Shown: positions 37,501 to 52,489, numbered from the stretch's first letter. The stretch is 64,000 nt of DNA from Lethocerus indicus (GCA_019843655.1 JACDQD010000005.1:719271-783270); one strand, 5' to 3'. Notes: generated by a model not told the origin, from the sequence alone. Numbers and translations are program-made.

Positions 37501-40500
37501 TTTACAAAACTTGTTGAGGATCTCCTCAATATCACAAACACAACCGGACTTAAATTAATTGTCGAAAAATATTCACGAACAAAAGGCGCGTTGAATTTTA
37601 ATGAATGGATAAAATGAAAGACAAAACTATTTTCTTTGTTTTTCGTTTTAAGCATTGTAAAATTTTTGTTCTCCGACATTACTGTTATTGTAGCGTGTCG
37701 ATAAAAAAAAAAATTTTTTTCTATATTTATTTTTAATAATATTTATACTCGTATACGATATAAAAGCGCTATTTAACCCGTTGCACACTTTTTATTCGAC
37801 TATGTCGCTCAGAAACACACTTTTTTTTCAATCGTTTACGGCTGCCAGATGAAATCGATTGTAACTTGTATATTTGGAAGTGAAAATTATCACATTTGAC
37901 CGCAGTTTTTGCGAAAAAACTGTCGACGGCTATAACCGTCATTTGCTCGTCGTGTCATTTCGCACTGACGCCGTTCTTTATTTATCGATTGAAATGTGCA
38001 CAACGGCTATAGCCGTCGTTTGCCTACATATCGGCAAATATCGGACGACTGTAGCCGTCATTTACGGCGACGGGTTGAGTTATATTCGAATGTGCGGCTC
38101 CCGCATGAAAAAATTTATTTTGAAAATGGCCCGCCGGCCGAATAAGGTTGCCGTCGGCGCGCACTTTCAATTCGGAAACACATTTCTGTTTTCAAACGGT
38201 TTATGACTGCCGGATGAAATCGGGTGTAAGTCGTACGTTCGGAAGTGAAAATTATCACATTCGGCGACAGTTTTTCTCAAAAAAACTGTCGACGCCATCT
38301 GCTCACCGCGTCATTTTTTCTCTTCTTCCCGGAGCAAATGACGGCTACGACTGTCGCGTCGCGTCATAACTAATTCGAAATGATTCCTACGAATAAAAGA
38401 GTGTAAATAGGCGTAAACAAGCAATCGTGCGCGATGGCTATAGCCGTCATTTTTTCTCGAAAATGGTTGCCGACCCCTGAACTAGACCACGGTTTAGTCT
38501 GGGCCGAGTGTCTCAGTGAATTCGCGAATCAATCACCTGCAGAGTTTATCGTTTGATCGCACGCAGGGATAAGCAGCAGTGGGGGCGGCGGCGGGGAGAT
38601 GGGGAGCGGCGGCGGGGACGGCGCCGTAATGGGCTCCCAGTTGATGAACATACGGCTCAAGTTGGAGGAGAAGAGGCGGCGGATAGAGAGCGAAAAGCGG
38701 AGGATGGAAGCGAACCTGAACAGGCACAGGCAGAAATTGGGCAAGGCGGCGTTCCTGCAGGCGGTGTCCAAGGTGAGTCACGGCGTTAGCGGCCCTCCGC
38801 CCCTCCGCCCTCGCCATTCGGCCCGACCTGCCCCCACTATATTACTGCGCTGGCGTCCCTCTATACATGTGTGTCGGTCATCGGTGACTGGCGGTAAATC
38901 GTCTATGTGTGTGTGTGTGTGTGTGTGTGTGGTCTGCGGTTGGAATATACTGCCTGCTCCGGTCTCTTCACAGTCACTGTTGGCACGCAAACCAGCAAAA
39001 GGGCCGACAATACAAGTGACAGTGACAACGCTACAGTGGAGGACAAGAAACATCCAAAGTGCTAACCGCTACCCTCTAGCAAAACCAGCTCACGAACCTA
39101 CTGTTGTTATCTAAATGTATTTAAAGCCCGCTCAATTTTTATTTAACACTCTCATCGGTCCCCTCAGCCTATTCGGGACAAACTAACCTGAATTTAATGC
39201 AGTTTTATCTATAGGTTTCGTTCCTATCTTCTGTTTAATTCAAATGACGACTAACTATTATTGTACAACACTCATTTGATTGTTTGCGAACTGAAATCGA
39301 GTTGATATCATCCGCCTTGATTTTTGGCTCCATTTCTGTAAGAGGCATAAGCGGCGTTTTCTGGCCGTGACTATAGTCACCCGTAGTAGCGAAAGGTTAA
39401 AATTTCATCGAATAATGTATCCGAGCGCACGTCGTCGACATTGTACCACTACATCCGGCGATTAGATTCAAATCTTGATCCGCAATTTTGACGGATCGGA
39501 TCACTCAATGTGACATCCGCTAATATCACTTTCAGGACGACCTTTTCATCCGCTTCGTGCGATCATCACACGGCGGAGAAAGTGAATGAATATAAACGAA
39601 ACGTTTCGAAAACGTTTGACCGCATTTTCGGCGTTTCACTTATAGAATCGGCGGCATTTCGGAGAACGTGTCGAAGCGATGCCGGAGAACAGATCGACAG
39701 CGTCTTGCGCGTGACACTACTATCGCTCCTCTGTGCTGTGTATTGTTTTAAATTGACGTTTGGAATTTGCGGCGAATCGGCGCTACGGTTCGTGTTACGG
39801 TTCGTTGTATTGTTCCACAGTTCACGAACTGAGCATCCTCGCTTTGCCCAATTTTAAGTTTCACAAGCGCATTTACGTTGACATCTAAAACATCGCACGA
39901 TACTTTTGCTACTTTTTTTGTTTTCTTCGAAATCCTATTTTTTACCGTAGAAAATATACTTTAAAGTGCGCAGAAAAAAGACGGTCGAGTTGTAAATTTA
40001 AATCGAAAATTCCGGTCAATCGAGCGATGAAAATTTTAATTTATTTTCAAAGTTATTTACGCTACGAATAGTATTCTAAGGATGAGATGCTCAAAACGAG
40101 AAACCCCCCCCCCCAGGTATAGTTTTAAAACAGACCGTCAATAAATTGTCGGTAAACGGAAAATGACGGTTGATGAATAACCGGTAGGTTTATGTCTCTC
40201 CTCTTGCGCCGTCTTCAGTAGCAGCGAGAGTCACTTTTCGCACTTTGGCCGTTTTTCGCACGACCTCACTGCACTGTCGCCGTATCACTTGTACAGTGCA
40301 AATAACTACAGTGACTAACAACGCTACTGAAGACGGCGAACAGCCGAAACCTTAATTTCTTAATTAACCAAATTATGTGATCAAAAAATTTACAGACGTT
40401 TTTGAAGGCGTTGCTAGTTTAAGAAATGCCAGTTTGAAAAATTTGCTCTCTTGTAAAAATTGTATTGTTTGTATTTTTTGGATTGTACATCTTGTTTGTT

Positions 40501-43500
40501 TCCTTTTTGTATATTCGGTTAAAAACCGAGTATTTCCGAGTATGAAAAGTAGGAAAAATTCTATTATTTTTTATTATAAAATTTTTTCACTTTAAATTTT
40601 AAAGTGTACATAACTTATTTTAGATGTCGAAAGCTTGTTTGTGATTCTCAATATTAGATTATTGTTTGTTTCGTTTATTTTTCGTTAACAACCAAGCAAG
40701 ATGTTGTTGGATTCGATACTTTGTTTTAACCCCCAACACCTCCCAACCCCCGCACCCCTTTGCAGCACTGTTTGTTGTACTGTTTGCACATTTTGTGACA
40801 CGCATTTTGCACCCTGTAATAAATAAAGCATGTACTAGACTAATCCGTACCGTCGTTTTACACGAATTGTACTACAGAGCATATGTGTCAGTTAGTTTTT
40901 CTCTTCGGTTATGTATACAACATAACTGGGAAAAAATTCATATATATATATATATATATAATTATAGAGTAAATTTTTTTTTTTAAAACTGCGCATGTGT
41001 TTGCTGCTGTATAATTTTGTAGTCGTTCGCTACTCTCAATTTGCCGAAAAATATTTTTCATAGTTTGATTTAGTTGTCTTGCGCGACACATCGTGCAACA
41101 GCCTAGGTCAGAAATTTTCTCTATATTTACTGTTTTTGTTTTTCGTTTTTGAATGACTAGTTTGTTTTCCGTTTTCTCCGATCGTTGTGGCTGGCCAGTC
41201 GTATCGTCGCATTTTTTTTGCTCTAGTCGAGTCGTTTTTTTTGTTTTTTTGGTTTTTTGGTTGTATATCTTCTTTTTCTATGGCAGTTTTTTCAATCATC
41301 TTTCACTTAGCAATCTTTTTTTTTCCTATCCGAGATATTTAGCGTTAGTTTGAAATTTTTTAAAAACACTTCTTTTCAGTAGTCGACTTTGGCGGAGATT
41401 TCGGACGGCGCGGGGCGGAATCACTTTGTGAGTTGTTTGATTATTTTTTTTTTAAATCTAAAAAGTCGGGTTTTTCAACCGCAAACGGCCGAAAAACCGA
41501 GATTTGTCGGCGTCTTGGAAAGTCATTTCTACAACCGATTTATATAGATAGTGTCGGAACGAATACAGTTTTTTTTTTCTGCATGAACGAAAAGGAAAAT
41601 TTTTTCGTTGGGAAACAAAAAGTTTATCAGACATTTTATTGTCCTTTTTGTTGTCTTGCACCGTTCGAACTCGAGAAACGTTATCGTTTTAGTCGAGAGA
41701 TAATTCCAAAAAAATTCTATCGAACTGGTTTTTGACAGTCGGAAAGAAAATTGTTAGTTAGTTTCGTGTTTTATTCTCTGTAGTAATGCTCGAAATTTTG
41801 ATAATTTCAGCGTTGAATCGAGCCTCGATCCTGCGAATCCAACACCTTTGACCTATTATAAGTCAATCTAGAGTACCAGTTGTATCGACTGAATCAGCGA
41901 ATTTATTATAGAGGCGAAATTCTTCAGGAACCGTTCAACGTGACGAGTAAAAGAAAGAATTTCTTTCGTCGTAACATGAAATATTGCGAGTCGTTCGAGA
42001 AAGCCGTAATTTTCGTGATCTTCACAGTCTCCGCCCACTGGGGGGATGATCGGCTGCTCGCCGTCTTCAGTAGCACCCGTAAGCGGTCACTTTCGCTTCA
42101 CGAATTACTGTCGACGCGTTTATTCCTTTACGGTATTCGGAAATGTCATCGTCGTTTTCAGACCATTTCTGGATTTTAGAAGAAAATCGAGCGAATATAA
42201 TCAATTTTTACCCAAGTTATCTTACCATATACGGTACAGTTTCGGTATAGCAATGTACGGTAGTAATTGTACAATTGTAATTGTATTTTCATTGACAAGA
42301 CCGAGAAGGGCCTAGAATGAAAGGGCGGAAACGCGTCCAACGGAACCCGGCTTGCTGGTCCTTTTCGACGCATAGTTTAGATGTATTTTCAGTCCAACAT
42401 AGTTTAGATCTATTGTCCGGAATCTAATTGGCAAATATTTATTTGTTGCCGTTCCAGCCTTGTGCAGATTATTCCGTTTTGTCGATTTAGAGGCCCGACA
42501 GCTATTATCTCGACTTATCCGGACCCGGTATAGTAATAATTTATTTTACGAACATTGTTTAGATCTATTGTACGTTAATCTAATTCGCGAATCGTATTCG
42601 CTTCTGTCGACTTTCAGCCATTTCAACGATACGTCGGAGAACCCCGTATTATTTGTCGATATCTAGGCCCCCCAAGTATCTCGTTTCTTACCCAGCGTCG
42701 TCGTTTTCAGTACATTAATAATAACGATAATTTACTGTTTAGATCCGTGTTGTCGGTCTGTATACTCGGCGCTGTTCGCTCTATCGCTGATATCGGTTAT
42801 CGGTCGGAGTCCAATTCTGTCTCTCCTCAGTCGGCGATGGCAAGTTGAGAGTAGTTGTGCGGTGGTGTGTGTGTGTGTGTGTACATATATATATATATAT
42901 ATACGTGCGTGTGACAGATATATATGTGTGCGAGCGTTAGCGTGCCTTTCCTTTATTTCTTTTTTTGTGTGTGAGAGAAAGAGAGAGAGAAATTTTTGGC
43001 GAGATATTATCGGTTGTGGTGTATGGGCCCCACAGGGTAAGGCGGTCAAGTCGCCAGAATCAGATCCTGGCTCAAAGCCGACCAATTCGCCGGAAACGAC
43101 ACAAACCAACAACACCGCAAGACCGTTCTCGTTGCAGGTACAATTCTTATTTTTTAACATTATTTTTTTTTTGTATTCGTCTTCAATTATTACGCCCATC
43201 TGTTTCCACAACTTTTGGACTATGTGTATAGCGTTGTGTGTACAATAGTTTTCTGTGTTTTCGTTAAGACTTTGCGGCGATCCGACGTACGAACAAATAT
43301 TTCAACGAAGCAAGGCACAGCATTGTCCCAACTCCGCTCTCCTATCGGGTCCGACGACTAAGTTATTGCGGAATTACGGCGTTGGACATATTTTTAAGTG
43401 TCGTCAGTACATCTTTGCGCGGATAAGCCGTAAACTGGTTTCGAATGCCAGGTATAAGATACATTCGGCTTCTCCGCAATGTCCCAGTGTTGAGAACTGT

Positions 43501-46500
43501 GGCGATCCGAATCAATAACGGCCTTTATTCGGTCATCGTCGACCTCCTCAGAGCTCCTCGTCTTTTAATGAAAAATCCTCCGACCGGAATTTCGCGAACC
43601 GGTGCACCGACACTGCCGTTCTTTTAACGCTTCATCACCGTAGACGGCGTACAACTTTTTACGAGCCCGCGAGGCGTTAACAGCTTTGCGAAAATAAAAA
43701 AAGCGAAATGCGACAGAAACGCTGGCTTCGGTTCACCGTGTTTTACCTTTTTATACGCAGACAATTCGACCGGTCGATGTAATTTCGATATCGAACGTTT
43801 CACAGAAAGGACCGAATAATAACGTATCGAAGAAGCTTATCTGTGCCGAAGACGTACTTAAAAATATGTACAACGCCACTTGTTCGGCGAATTCCGCAAT
43901 TACTTAGTTGTCAATCCCCAAACACCCCTAAACACTGCCCTTTCATTGTACTCACGTCTGCCTTTATATATATATTTTTTTTATTAATTCTCATCATTTT
44001 CTGTTGTATAAATTGCGCTTAATCTAAAACTGCATTCATCAGATTTTTCCCGACGGATTCGCTTCTGTTACGCCTTTTACGATACAAACGAAATTCTGCA
44101 CAACACTTAACCCTTTCCGCAAAATCAGCGCTTCCGAAAGGTGTCGGTACTTTATCACGGCGAGCACATTTTTTTTTTTTTTTTATTTCAGACTTCCAAC
44201 TTGGACTGCGTCCGTCCGTCCGACGAAAAACTGATGAAAAACCGAATTTTCTAGCAGTTTGGTGTTGTATAAAAAAAAAGAAAAAGAATTTGTAAAGTGT
44301 CGAAAATTGCCGCAAAGTTTTACGAAACCCGTTTTCGTCGCCAATCCAAAATTCTCCCAACAGTGTTTTTGTAAATACGGTGTGTCGTCATGCAGTAGTA
44401 ATTGTATCCTCCGACGAGTAGAATTGCCGAAATATATATTTTTAATTTTATTCAAACCTGTAATATAGTCGAATATTTTCGATCGTAAAAAAAAAATTAT
44501 AATGCGATGTATATAACCGAACGAATACGATCGAATATAAATATAGGTAACGGGTATAATTAAAATGGAATACGGAGAATCGTATTTGCGACACAAAATT
44601 TACACCGGTCATCTCAAATTTTTCAGATGCCGTTAATAATATTAAAAAAAAAAAAAAAAAAAATTACCGCTAATAAAAATAACAGTTGGATAATTCTGGG
44701 TTGTCCGCTCCGATTAGTTAGTCTTTAGTTAGTTTGCGGCTTTGCGAATTTTCCGTTTTCAAGCTTTAGATAATCGGCTATAATCATTTTAATTATAGAT
44801 AATTTATCGATTTTCCATTTTCATCATCGACTGATTTGATTTTTATTTTCTCTGCATAAATGTTCTACAAGTGATAATTTCAGTTACATTATCTTCGCCA
44901 ATGATATATCGTCGAATATCAACGGTATATCATTGAGGGTTGACGTAAATGTGTAAGCCGGCGAAGCATCCCGTTGACCGGTGAACATCAACCCTTAAAT
45001 AGCTTGAGTTATACAGATCTTAAATCGTATTTATCAGATTAAAATATAACAAATTTACCGCACGAAATTGACAAAATTTCGTGATCTAAGTGTGTAAAGT
45101 TTAAAAGTGTGAAAAAAAAAAAAAATTGGAAAGCCGTAGTGGGGTTTCTCCCCCCCCGTTATTGGCTACGGTAACGTTGATGCTTATTACGATTTATAGT
45201 CGTGACAATGAACTCTTTTCAAAATTGCGTTCAAACTAACTAATATTGTGTAATTAGTGTCGCGAAAAAATGAAATAACAGAAATATAAATTTGAATTCA
45301 GGACATAACAGAAGTGGAACAGAAATGGCTGCGAGGGGACGGATTCGCGGAGGAGAGAAAGACCCCCGACCTGGACAACATGGATATGGAGACCTACCAA
45401 CAGTCGATAGCTCAGTAAGTCCACGTTGTAGCGGAGCGCAACGAGTAACGTTTATACGCATTGTTTTCTATTTTAAAAAATATATAATAAGAGAGTTTGC
45501 CTTGTTAGCTAATCGTAATATTAATTTAATTTTTTTCATTTTTAATTTCTCTTGTTTTTGGTCTTGCGTAGACATCGATATAACCCTCGAGTTAACCGTC
45601 GCGGCACCCTGGCCAGGGTCCTATTAGAGCGGTTGCAGGTAAAATATAAAAACGTTAAAAGAGTAATTCTTCCCCGTCCGTACAATATTAGGACGAGGAA
45701 CATTCCGTCCGGTCCTTTGGGAACGAAACGGTTCTGACTGTACAGCGTTCTGGAGGGTTTTTCAAAGTGCTCGACGGAGTATCACACCCGGTGTTGGTGT
45801 TCAAGCTCCGGACTATCCTTCCAGAAGACGTTATCGCCTTGTCCTCGAGGTCCTACCTCGAGGACAGATTCTTCAGATTCAGAAACGTCTAGCGTTATCC
45901 TGTTCCTCGAGTAGTGTGTCCTGTGTCCACTCCTCTCTATCATTCTCTCTAGCATCCGGAGATTCCAATCAAAAGTCCTTCAGAAACGTCCCTAACGCTC
46001 GACGAAAGTTGATGAAATTCCCGGTCCCTAAAGTTTCATTTACTGAAGTTCTAATTCACACCGTCGAATCCTTCTCCCATCCATTATCCCCGGGGAAAAC
46101 CTCGGTCTTTAGCCCAGTCATATTGCCTTGTCCTCGAGGTCCTACCTCGAGGACAGATTCTTCAGATTTGAGAAACGCATAGCGTTATCCTGTTCCTCGA
46201 GTAGTGTGTCCTGTGTCCACTCCTCTCTATTTCTTCTAGCATCCGAGATTCCAATCGAAAGTCCTTCAGAAACGTCCTAATGCTCCATGAAAGTTGATGA
46301 AATTCGGTCCCTAAAGTTTCATTTACTGAAGTTCTAATTCACACCGTCGAATCCTTCTCCCATCCATTATCCCCGGGGAAAACCTCGGTCTTTAGCCCAG
46401 TCATATTGCCTTGTCCTCGAGGTCCTACCTCGAGGGCAGATTCTTCAGATTCGAGAAACGTCTAGCGTTATCCTGTTCCTCGAGTAGTGTGTCCTGTGTC

Positions 46501-49500
46501 CACTCCTCTCTACCATTTATACTGCCATATCCGGCATCCTTATTTCCAATATTCAGTCCAAATCGTATAGTTCCGCGCCTGCATCGCATCTTCAAATCAA
46601 AGTCCTTGAAACGTCCTTAAATGCTCGATGAAATTCCTGGTCCCTAAAGTTTCATTTACTAAAGTTCTAATTCACCGTCCTTCTTCCATCCATTATCCCC
46701 GGGACAACCTCGCCTTTAGCCCAGTCATAGCTTCTCCTCGAGGTCCTACCTGTCAGATTCGAGAAACGTCTAGCGTTATCCTGTTCCTCGAGTTGTGTCC
46801 TGTGTCCACCTTCTCTACCATTTATACTGCCGCAGGTCCGAGTTGTGCTCGCATCGCTTCAAATCCTTCGAAAAGTCCTAAACGTCCTTAATTTCTATGA
46901 ATGTTGAAAATTCCTGGTCCCTAAAGTTTTATCATTTACCAATTCCTCGTCGAATCCTTTTCCAGCCCAGTCATAGCTTCTCCTCGAGGTCCTATCGAGG
47001 CAGACTCTTCAGATTTGAGAAACGTATAGCGTTATCCTGTTCCTCGAGTAGTGTGTCCTGTGTCCACTCCTCTCTACCATTTATACTGCCGCATCCTTAT
47101 TTCCAATATCCGGTCCTCGTGTATAGTTCCAAGTGTGCCTGCATCGCCTTCAAATCAAAAGTCCTTCGAAACATCCTTAATGTTTGAGGAATGTCGACGT
47201 AATTCCTGGTCCCTAAAGTTTCGTTGAATCCTTCTCCCATCCATTATACCCTGGCGATAACCTCGGTCTGTAGCCCGGTCGGCAAACTGCTTCTTTAACT
47301 ACTTAAAAGTCGATTGTGCGATAAATAAAAAAGAAAATATAATAGTAGATTGCTCAATTTAGCAAACTACTTTTAGTAAACTGTTGAATCCGACACTGTC
47401 CTATGGTAGTGGTCTCGATGAATTTAGAGCCGCAAGGCAAATGTGGTGGTTTAAGGTAACGGATTCAGCGAATTTTGCTTTTGGCCGATCCTTTTGAACT
47501 TTGGGGCGCCAAAGTCAATGTTTTCCCTTGTCCAATGCGGCTTACTAAAAACTGTTTACTAAAAGTAGTTTGCTAAATTGAATCCTTCAGAAGGTATACG
47601 ATTGTTGACTGCGGCAAGATTGCTTTGCAGTTTGAACTTTGATGTTAGTGCACCTTTCGAAAATATAATAGTTAACTCCGGAACACTGTACAGAGTTTGT
47701 ATATCAGTTGAGGACGTACTCGAAAGGTTAATAATGGCGCCGGACCGCGTACCCAACGAGAATCGTGAGTAACGTTATCTACCGTAGAGCATGATGGAGT
47801 CGTAAGGCGCCCCCCGACACACTTGTCTCTCTCTCTCTCAATCTCGTCAGTAGGGACGGTCGAAATTTTGACGGGCGAAAAATTCCAATTTCAGAATGAA
47901 TTCTAGTTTACACGAAATACAAGCCGATCTGCAAAGGTTGGCCAACCAACAGAACCATATACAGAGCGGTCATCCGGCGGCCACCACCACCACCACCACC
48001 ACCACCAGCAGCATCAGCCTCAGCCGCCGCCGCCGCAGATGCAGAGCTTCGCGTCGCTACACCTCCAACAGCAGAACTACGCGAGTTCACAACAGCCGGT
48101 GATCAACTACAGTGGCGGCGGCGGCGGAGGAGGAGGAGGAGGTGGAGGCGGCGGCGGCCCCCAACACTACCTCGACCACCAGCAGCAGCACCACCACCAC
48201 CACCACGGCGTCGGAGGATACCACCAGCAACAGATGGACGGATACCACCCGGCCGGCGGGTACCACAACGGCGGCCGTGTCGCCGGAGCCGGAGGAGCCG
48301 GCTTCACGCTGAACCAGCAGGCGGCGCCGCCGCCGCAGCTCATGCACAGCCTGATGGCCGCGCCGCCGCCGCCGCAGCCCCCGCCGCACCACGACCACTA
48401 CCACATCAACCAGCAGTGGCACAGCCTCACACAACAACAACAACAACAACAACAGCAACAACAGCAGCAGCAGTCCCTACACCACCACCACCACCACCAC
48501 AACGTACCACAAGTCCACAACTACAATTACACGCAGACAAGGTAAACGCTATATTCGGCTTAGCTTTGTCACTCATTTCTCATCAGCCGCTTCTCCCAAT
48601 CTCGCTTCTTCGCCCGGTTGGCCGTATCGCCCCCATCTCCGATTATTATTACGAACACTTTGATTTTTATTGAACCGACATTTCAACATTTATATAGGCA
48701 CGAATATTGGGCATAAATATACGTGCATTGTACGCGTATCCTGCCGGTTAATCCCACCGATATTTGAAGAAAGCGAATCGTAATAAAATTATATTAATTT
48801 TAAATTTGAAGAATTTAAAGAGAACAACAACTTATCGCCCACAGTTGTCCCGACCGACCCCGGCTTTGTATAAAATCTACATAATTCTCTTAAACCGTTT
48901 TCGTGTATAATTTCTCTTCTATTAATGATTAATTAATATCCGATAGTTTTGTTACTTTCTCTGCGAAATACCTTCTAAAACGCGTACGAATATCCTTCGC
49001 AAGTATTCAAATAAACGTCGCCCCAATACGGGTGACACGATCAGAAACTTTACCGTCACCCGAATATGGGTAACGTGGCGGTCAACTATTTTCGACTCTA
49101 ATTCCGACAATCTTTATTAACGTGAAGTTTCAAAATTTTTTTTTTCTTAAATTTACAATAATGCAATTTAGATTAACACTTGCTACGCACTATGACTTAT
49201 GTGTTACTAAACAAATTTGATGCCCCCCCATATATGGCCAACACCACTGAAGTAACGATCCTCGAAATCACTTTTCCAAGCACTTTTCGATCCTGCTGCC
49301 ATTAAAATTTTATCGTACGACATCATTTTCAGATATTATTTCAACCTCTCTCTCTATTGTGCCGTTTTGCCATTTCATCGATATTTTTTTTTTTTTTTGG
49401 CACCGAACACAGATTTCATTCACCGATCGACGCTCGATTCCGTCCAATTAAAATCCTCCTCGCCACTGTGCGTTCCGATAAGGGCGAATATAAAGAAAAC

Positions 49501-52489
49501 GCGATGAGAAACCTGCACGCTTTACCTGTACCATTTTTTACAACTTACGGCCGGCGAAATACGAACGGGTTCGAATTATCGCTGACCGATTTGTGGTAGG
49601 AATCCGTAGTAATTACTCCCACTACGTACTATTTCAGTACGGATATATATCGGATACAATATCGTCGGAGGATTCGTCGTTCCCGGTAAAGCGGCAACAA
49701 ATGTGTAATACGTTCATGGGTATATCGAGGCTGGTTTGATAGATATCGTAGAATTTATTTGGGTTTACGAAAAATAAAAATAACGATGTTGCGGGAAGAA
49801 TATCACCGATTTGATCTTTCGCTGGTTTTTGGTCAGTTTTGCCTCTTTTTGGATGCTTGTTGCGACTTCATATTTCACACTTATACATTCTGGCAATTGT
49901 CCGTTTGTAGTGTCTAAAAAAAGACTTATGCACGAAATTGCATAAAGAAAAAATGCGTTTTTTCCAAATTATGCGATCCCACCTTAAGTTATATCCGAAG
50001 ATTGAATCAATTTCTATCCCAGATAAGGAACGCACAGGAGGACTTTCTATCCCTTACGGCTTATCCTTTTCCACCGAACCTCTAGCGCAATATTTATATA
50101 TTTATACCGTTTGTAAGAGCTGTTTAAAATTTTTAAAAAAAAGAAAATTGTGTGTATCTATCGCATTTGTTATTATCGATGTTGTAATAATAATTTTTTC
50201 TTTTTTTCTCCCCCCCTACAGAGATCATTATCCCCGATCGAAGGTTTATTTTTCAGTGTTCAAATAGTTTAAGATATTTTAGCTTTGCGCCTGTGTGCAG
50301 CGTGTGATTTTGCGCGCGTCTCAGCCGTCGATTTTAAAACTAATACAAAAAAAAAGGGGAAAAAAAAAAATTTTCTCCCCCTCTTTCGTTCATCCGACAC
50401 CGCTCCAATCCAGAGATTCTTATCGCCGAAGTCCTTCCCCGATGCTCACACAACACACACGAGGAGTCGACGCGAGTCGTAAAATCACAAAAATTTCGCG
50501 ACATCCTACCCGATAAGCCGGTCGTAAAACACTGTTGATTGTTGAATAGAGAAAAAAAAAACCCGTTCAATAAATACGAGACGCCGTTTGAATCTCGACC
50601 GGATGCATAAAAAAAGTCTGTAGAGTTTTACACACGAAACGGGTCCAACTTTAGGACCGAAAATAGACGCAGAGAGGCGCAAAATCACACGCGAGCCGCG
50701 GACACTTTGATATATATATATATTACGAAAAATGTTAATCTCGTATATCTCGCTCTACCAATTTTTTATATATAATTGTATGTATTTTTTTTTTTTTATC
50801 ACTGAAATAGTATCGGACGTTGATTATGTAGCAGTGTATTCTGTATTTGGTGTATTTCGAAAACAACTTTGGTGAACTATCTCTCTCTCTCTCTCTCTCT
50901 TTGCCGTTCTAAAAGCGATAGTGTCGACGATTTTGTGTTTAAAATTTCTTATTTTTAATCAATTTCAGGCCTTTCTTTTTTTTTTTTTTTTGTCGTCTCT
51001 TGCCCGTTTCTTCGGAAATGATGCCGGAGAGAACGAATTTCACGTTTTTGTGTGCGACACTCTCATTTGCAGAATTAGGTCTGGCTGGCGCTTATTCTAC
51101 AATATACAATATACGTATACAATTCTTCTACTGTACGCACTGCTTTCGGTGTCGTTTTCGGGTGCCTTTTCACGACTCGGGCGCCGTCTCTCTCTCTCTC
51201 TGTGTATATTACAAGAATTACTGCAATCTCTCAGCGATCTACAAATTTTTCCCCTTATATTTATTTTTCAATTTTTTTGTCTTATCCGATTCGCATGTCA
51301 ATAATTATTCTGCATGGACCTTTTTTTTTTATCGGACATTTTGTTGCGTCCAATTTTTCAGAACACAACAGATCCGCTTCGGACTCCGCCGCCGGCGCCG
51401 TAACAGAATTTTCTCCCCAGTTTCCTCGGGGAAAAAAAAAAAAAAATTGTCGGCGAAAAGCCGGATCTGCCCTGCGTTCAGAGGGAAAAACAAAAATGTA
51501 GAACGTTTGATTATAATTATACTTTTTTCTACTTATTCCCTCGACACTTCTGATTCTTGTGCGGTAGGTTGTTTTTGTTTTTGCATCGAAAATTAGCTGT
51601 GCAAATGGTTTTACACTTTATCTATCTATCTATCTATCTATTTCTTTCGCTCATTGCATGCTCAGTTGTGAAACTTTAAAGTTGAAACTTTATTGAAAAC
51701 TTTTCTCCCCGCCCCCCATAACATCGTCTGATTTTTCAGTGTGATATCTCACTCTGTGTGCTTGTGTGGTTTGGTCCTTCACAGTTTTTTTAAAAAAAAA
51801 AAAAAAAAATTTCGTTAGGCCAATTTGGACGTTCTCTACAGTGCCGATTTCGGCTCTTCGCCATCGGCGCCGATTAATTCGCGCCGTGGCGAAGAGCCGA
51901 CGGTCCCGGAACTATTTTTCAACGGAACGGCCAGTGGAGAAATCGTCAATTTTCAGATTTAAAGAAATAAAAATTTTCAGTCTTATCGACAATGTTCCCG
52001 CCGTAGTTGTTTCGCAGCGAGAGCTTCAACTAGTTTGTAGTTGTTGTATTCTAGCCGGGCTTTGCTTCTTCTTACAGATATTTAAAAAATTTAATTTTTT
52101 TCTTCTTTATTTAGAAGTTGTACGATTGTATTACTGAAACTGCCGTAATTGCGTATATCGACCCGGTATATTCACCGAATGTATAAAAGACACGACGGAT
52201 GAGACGGTAAAGACGTACGGCGTAAAACTGTCCGTACTTGACAATTTAGCGAAAATAGACGAAAGAATGAACCGATATAAAATTTTCACCTACTCATCAT
52301 ATATTGGGTGTAGCCAAAAGTAATCGACAATTTGATAATATGTATTTTGGTCTTGAGTGAGGAGTTCCTCGAGAGAGGGCAAGCGAAAATTTCCCGGAAA
52401 AGTGGCGGAATAATTTTAAGTTTCTTTTTTAGAAAAAATAAAATGAATTTCAAAGTCAAAATGTTGAGATTACTTTTGGGTACCCCTAA

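Noticed and set aside
48087..48461. Minus-strand frame opposite the Gln/His-rich exon
   Set aside because: Shadow of the low-complexity sense exon; Leu/Val runs mirror CAA/CAC codons.
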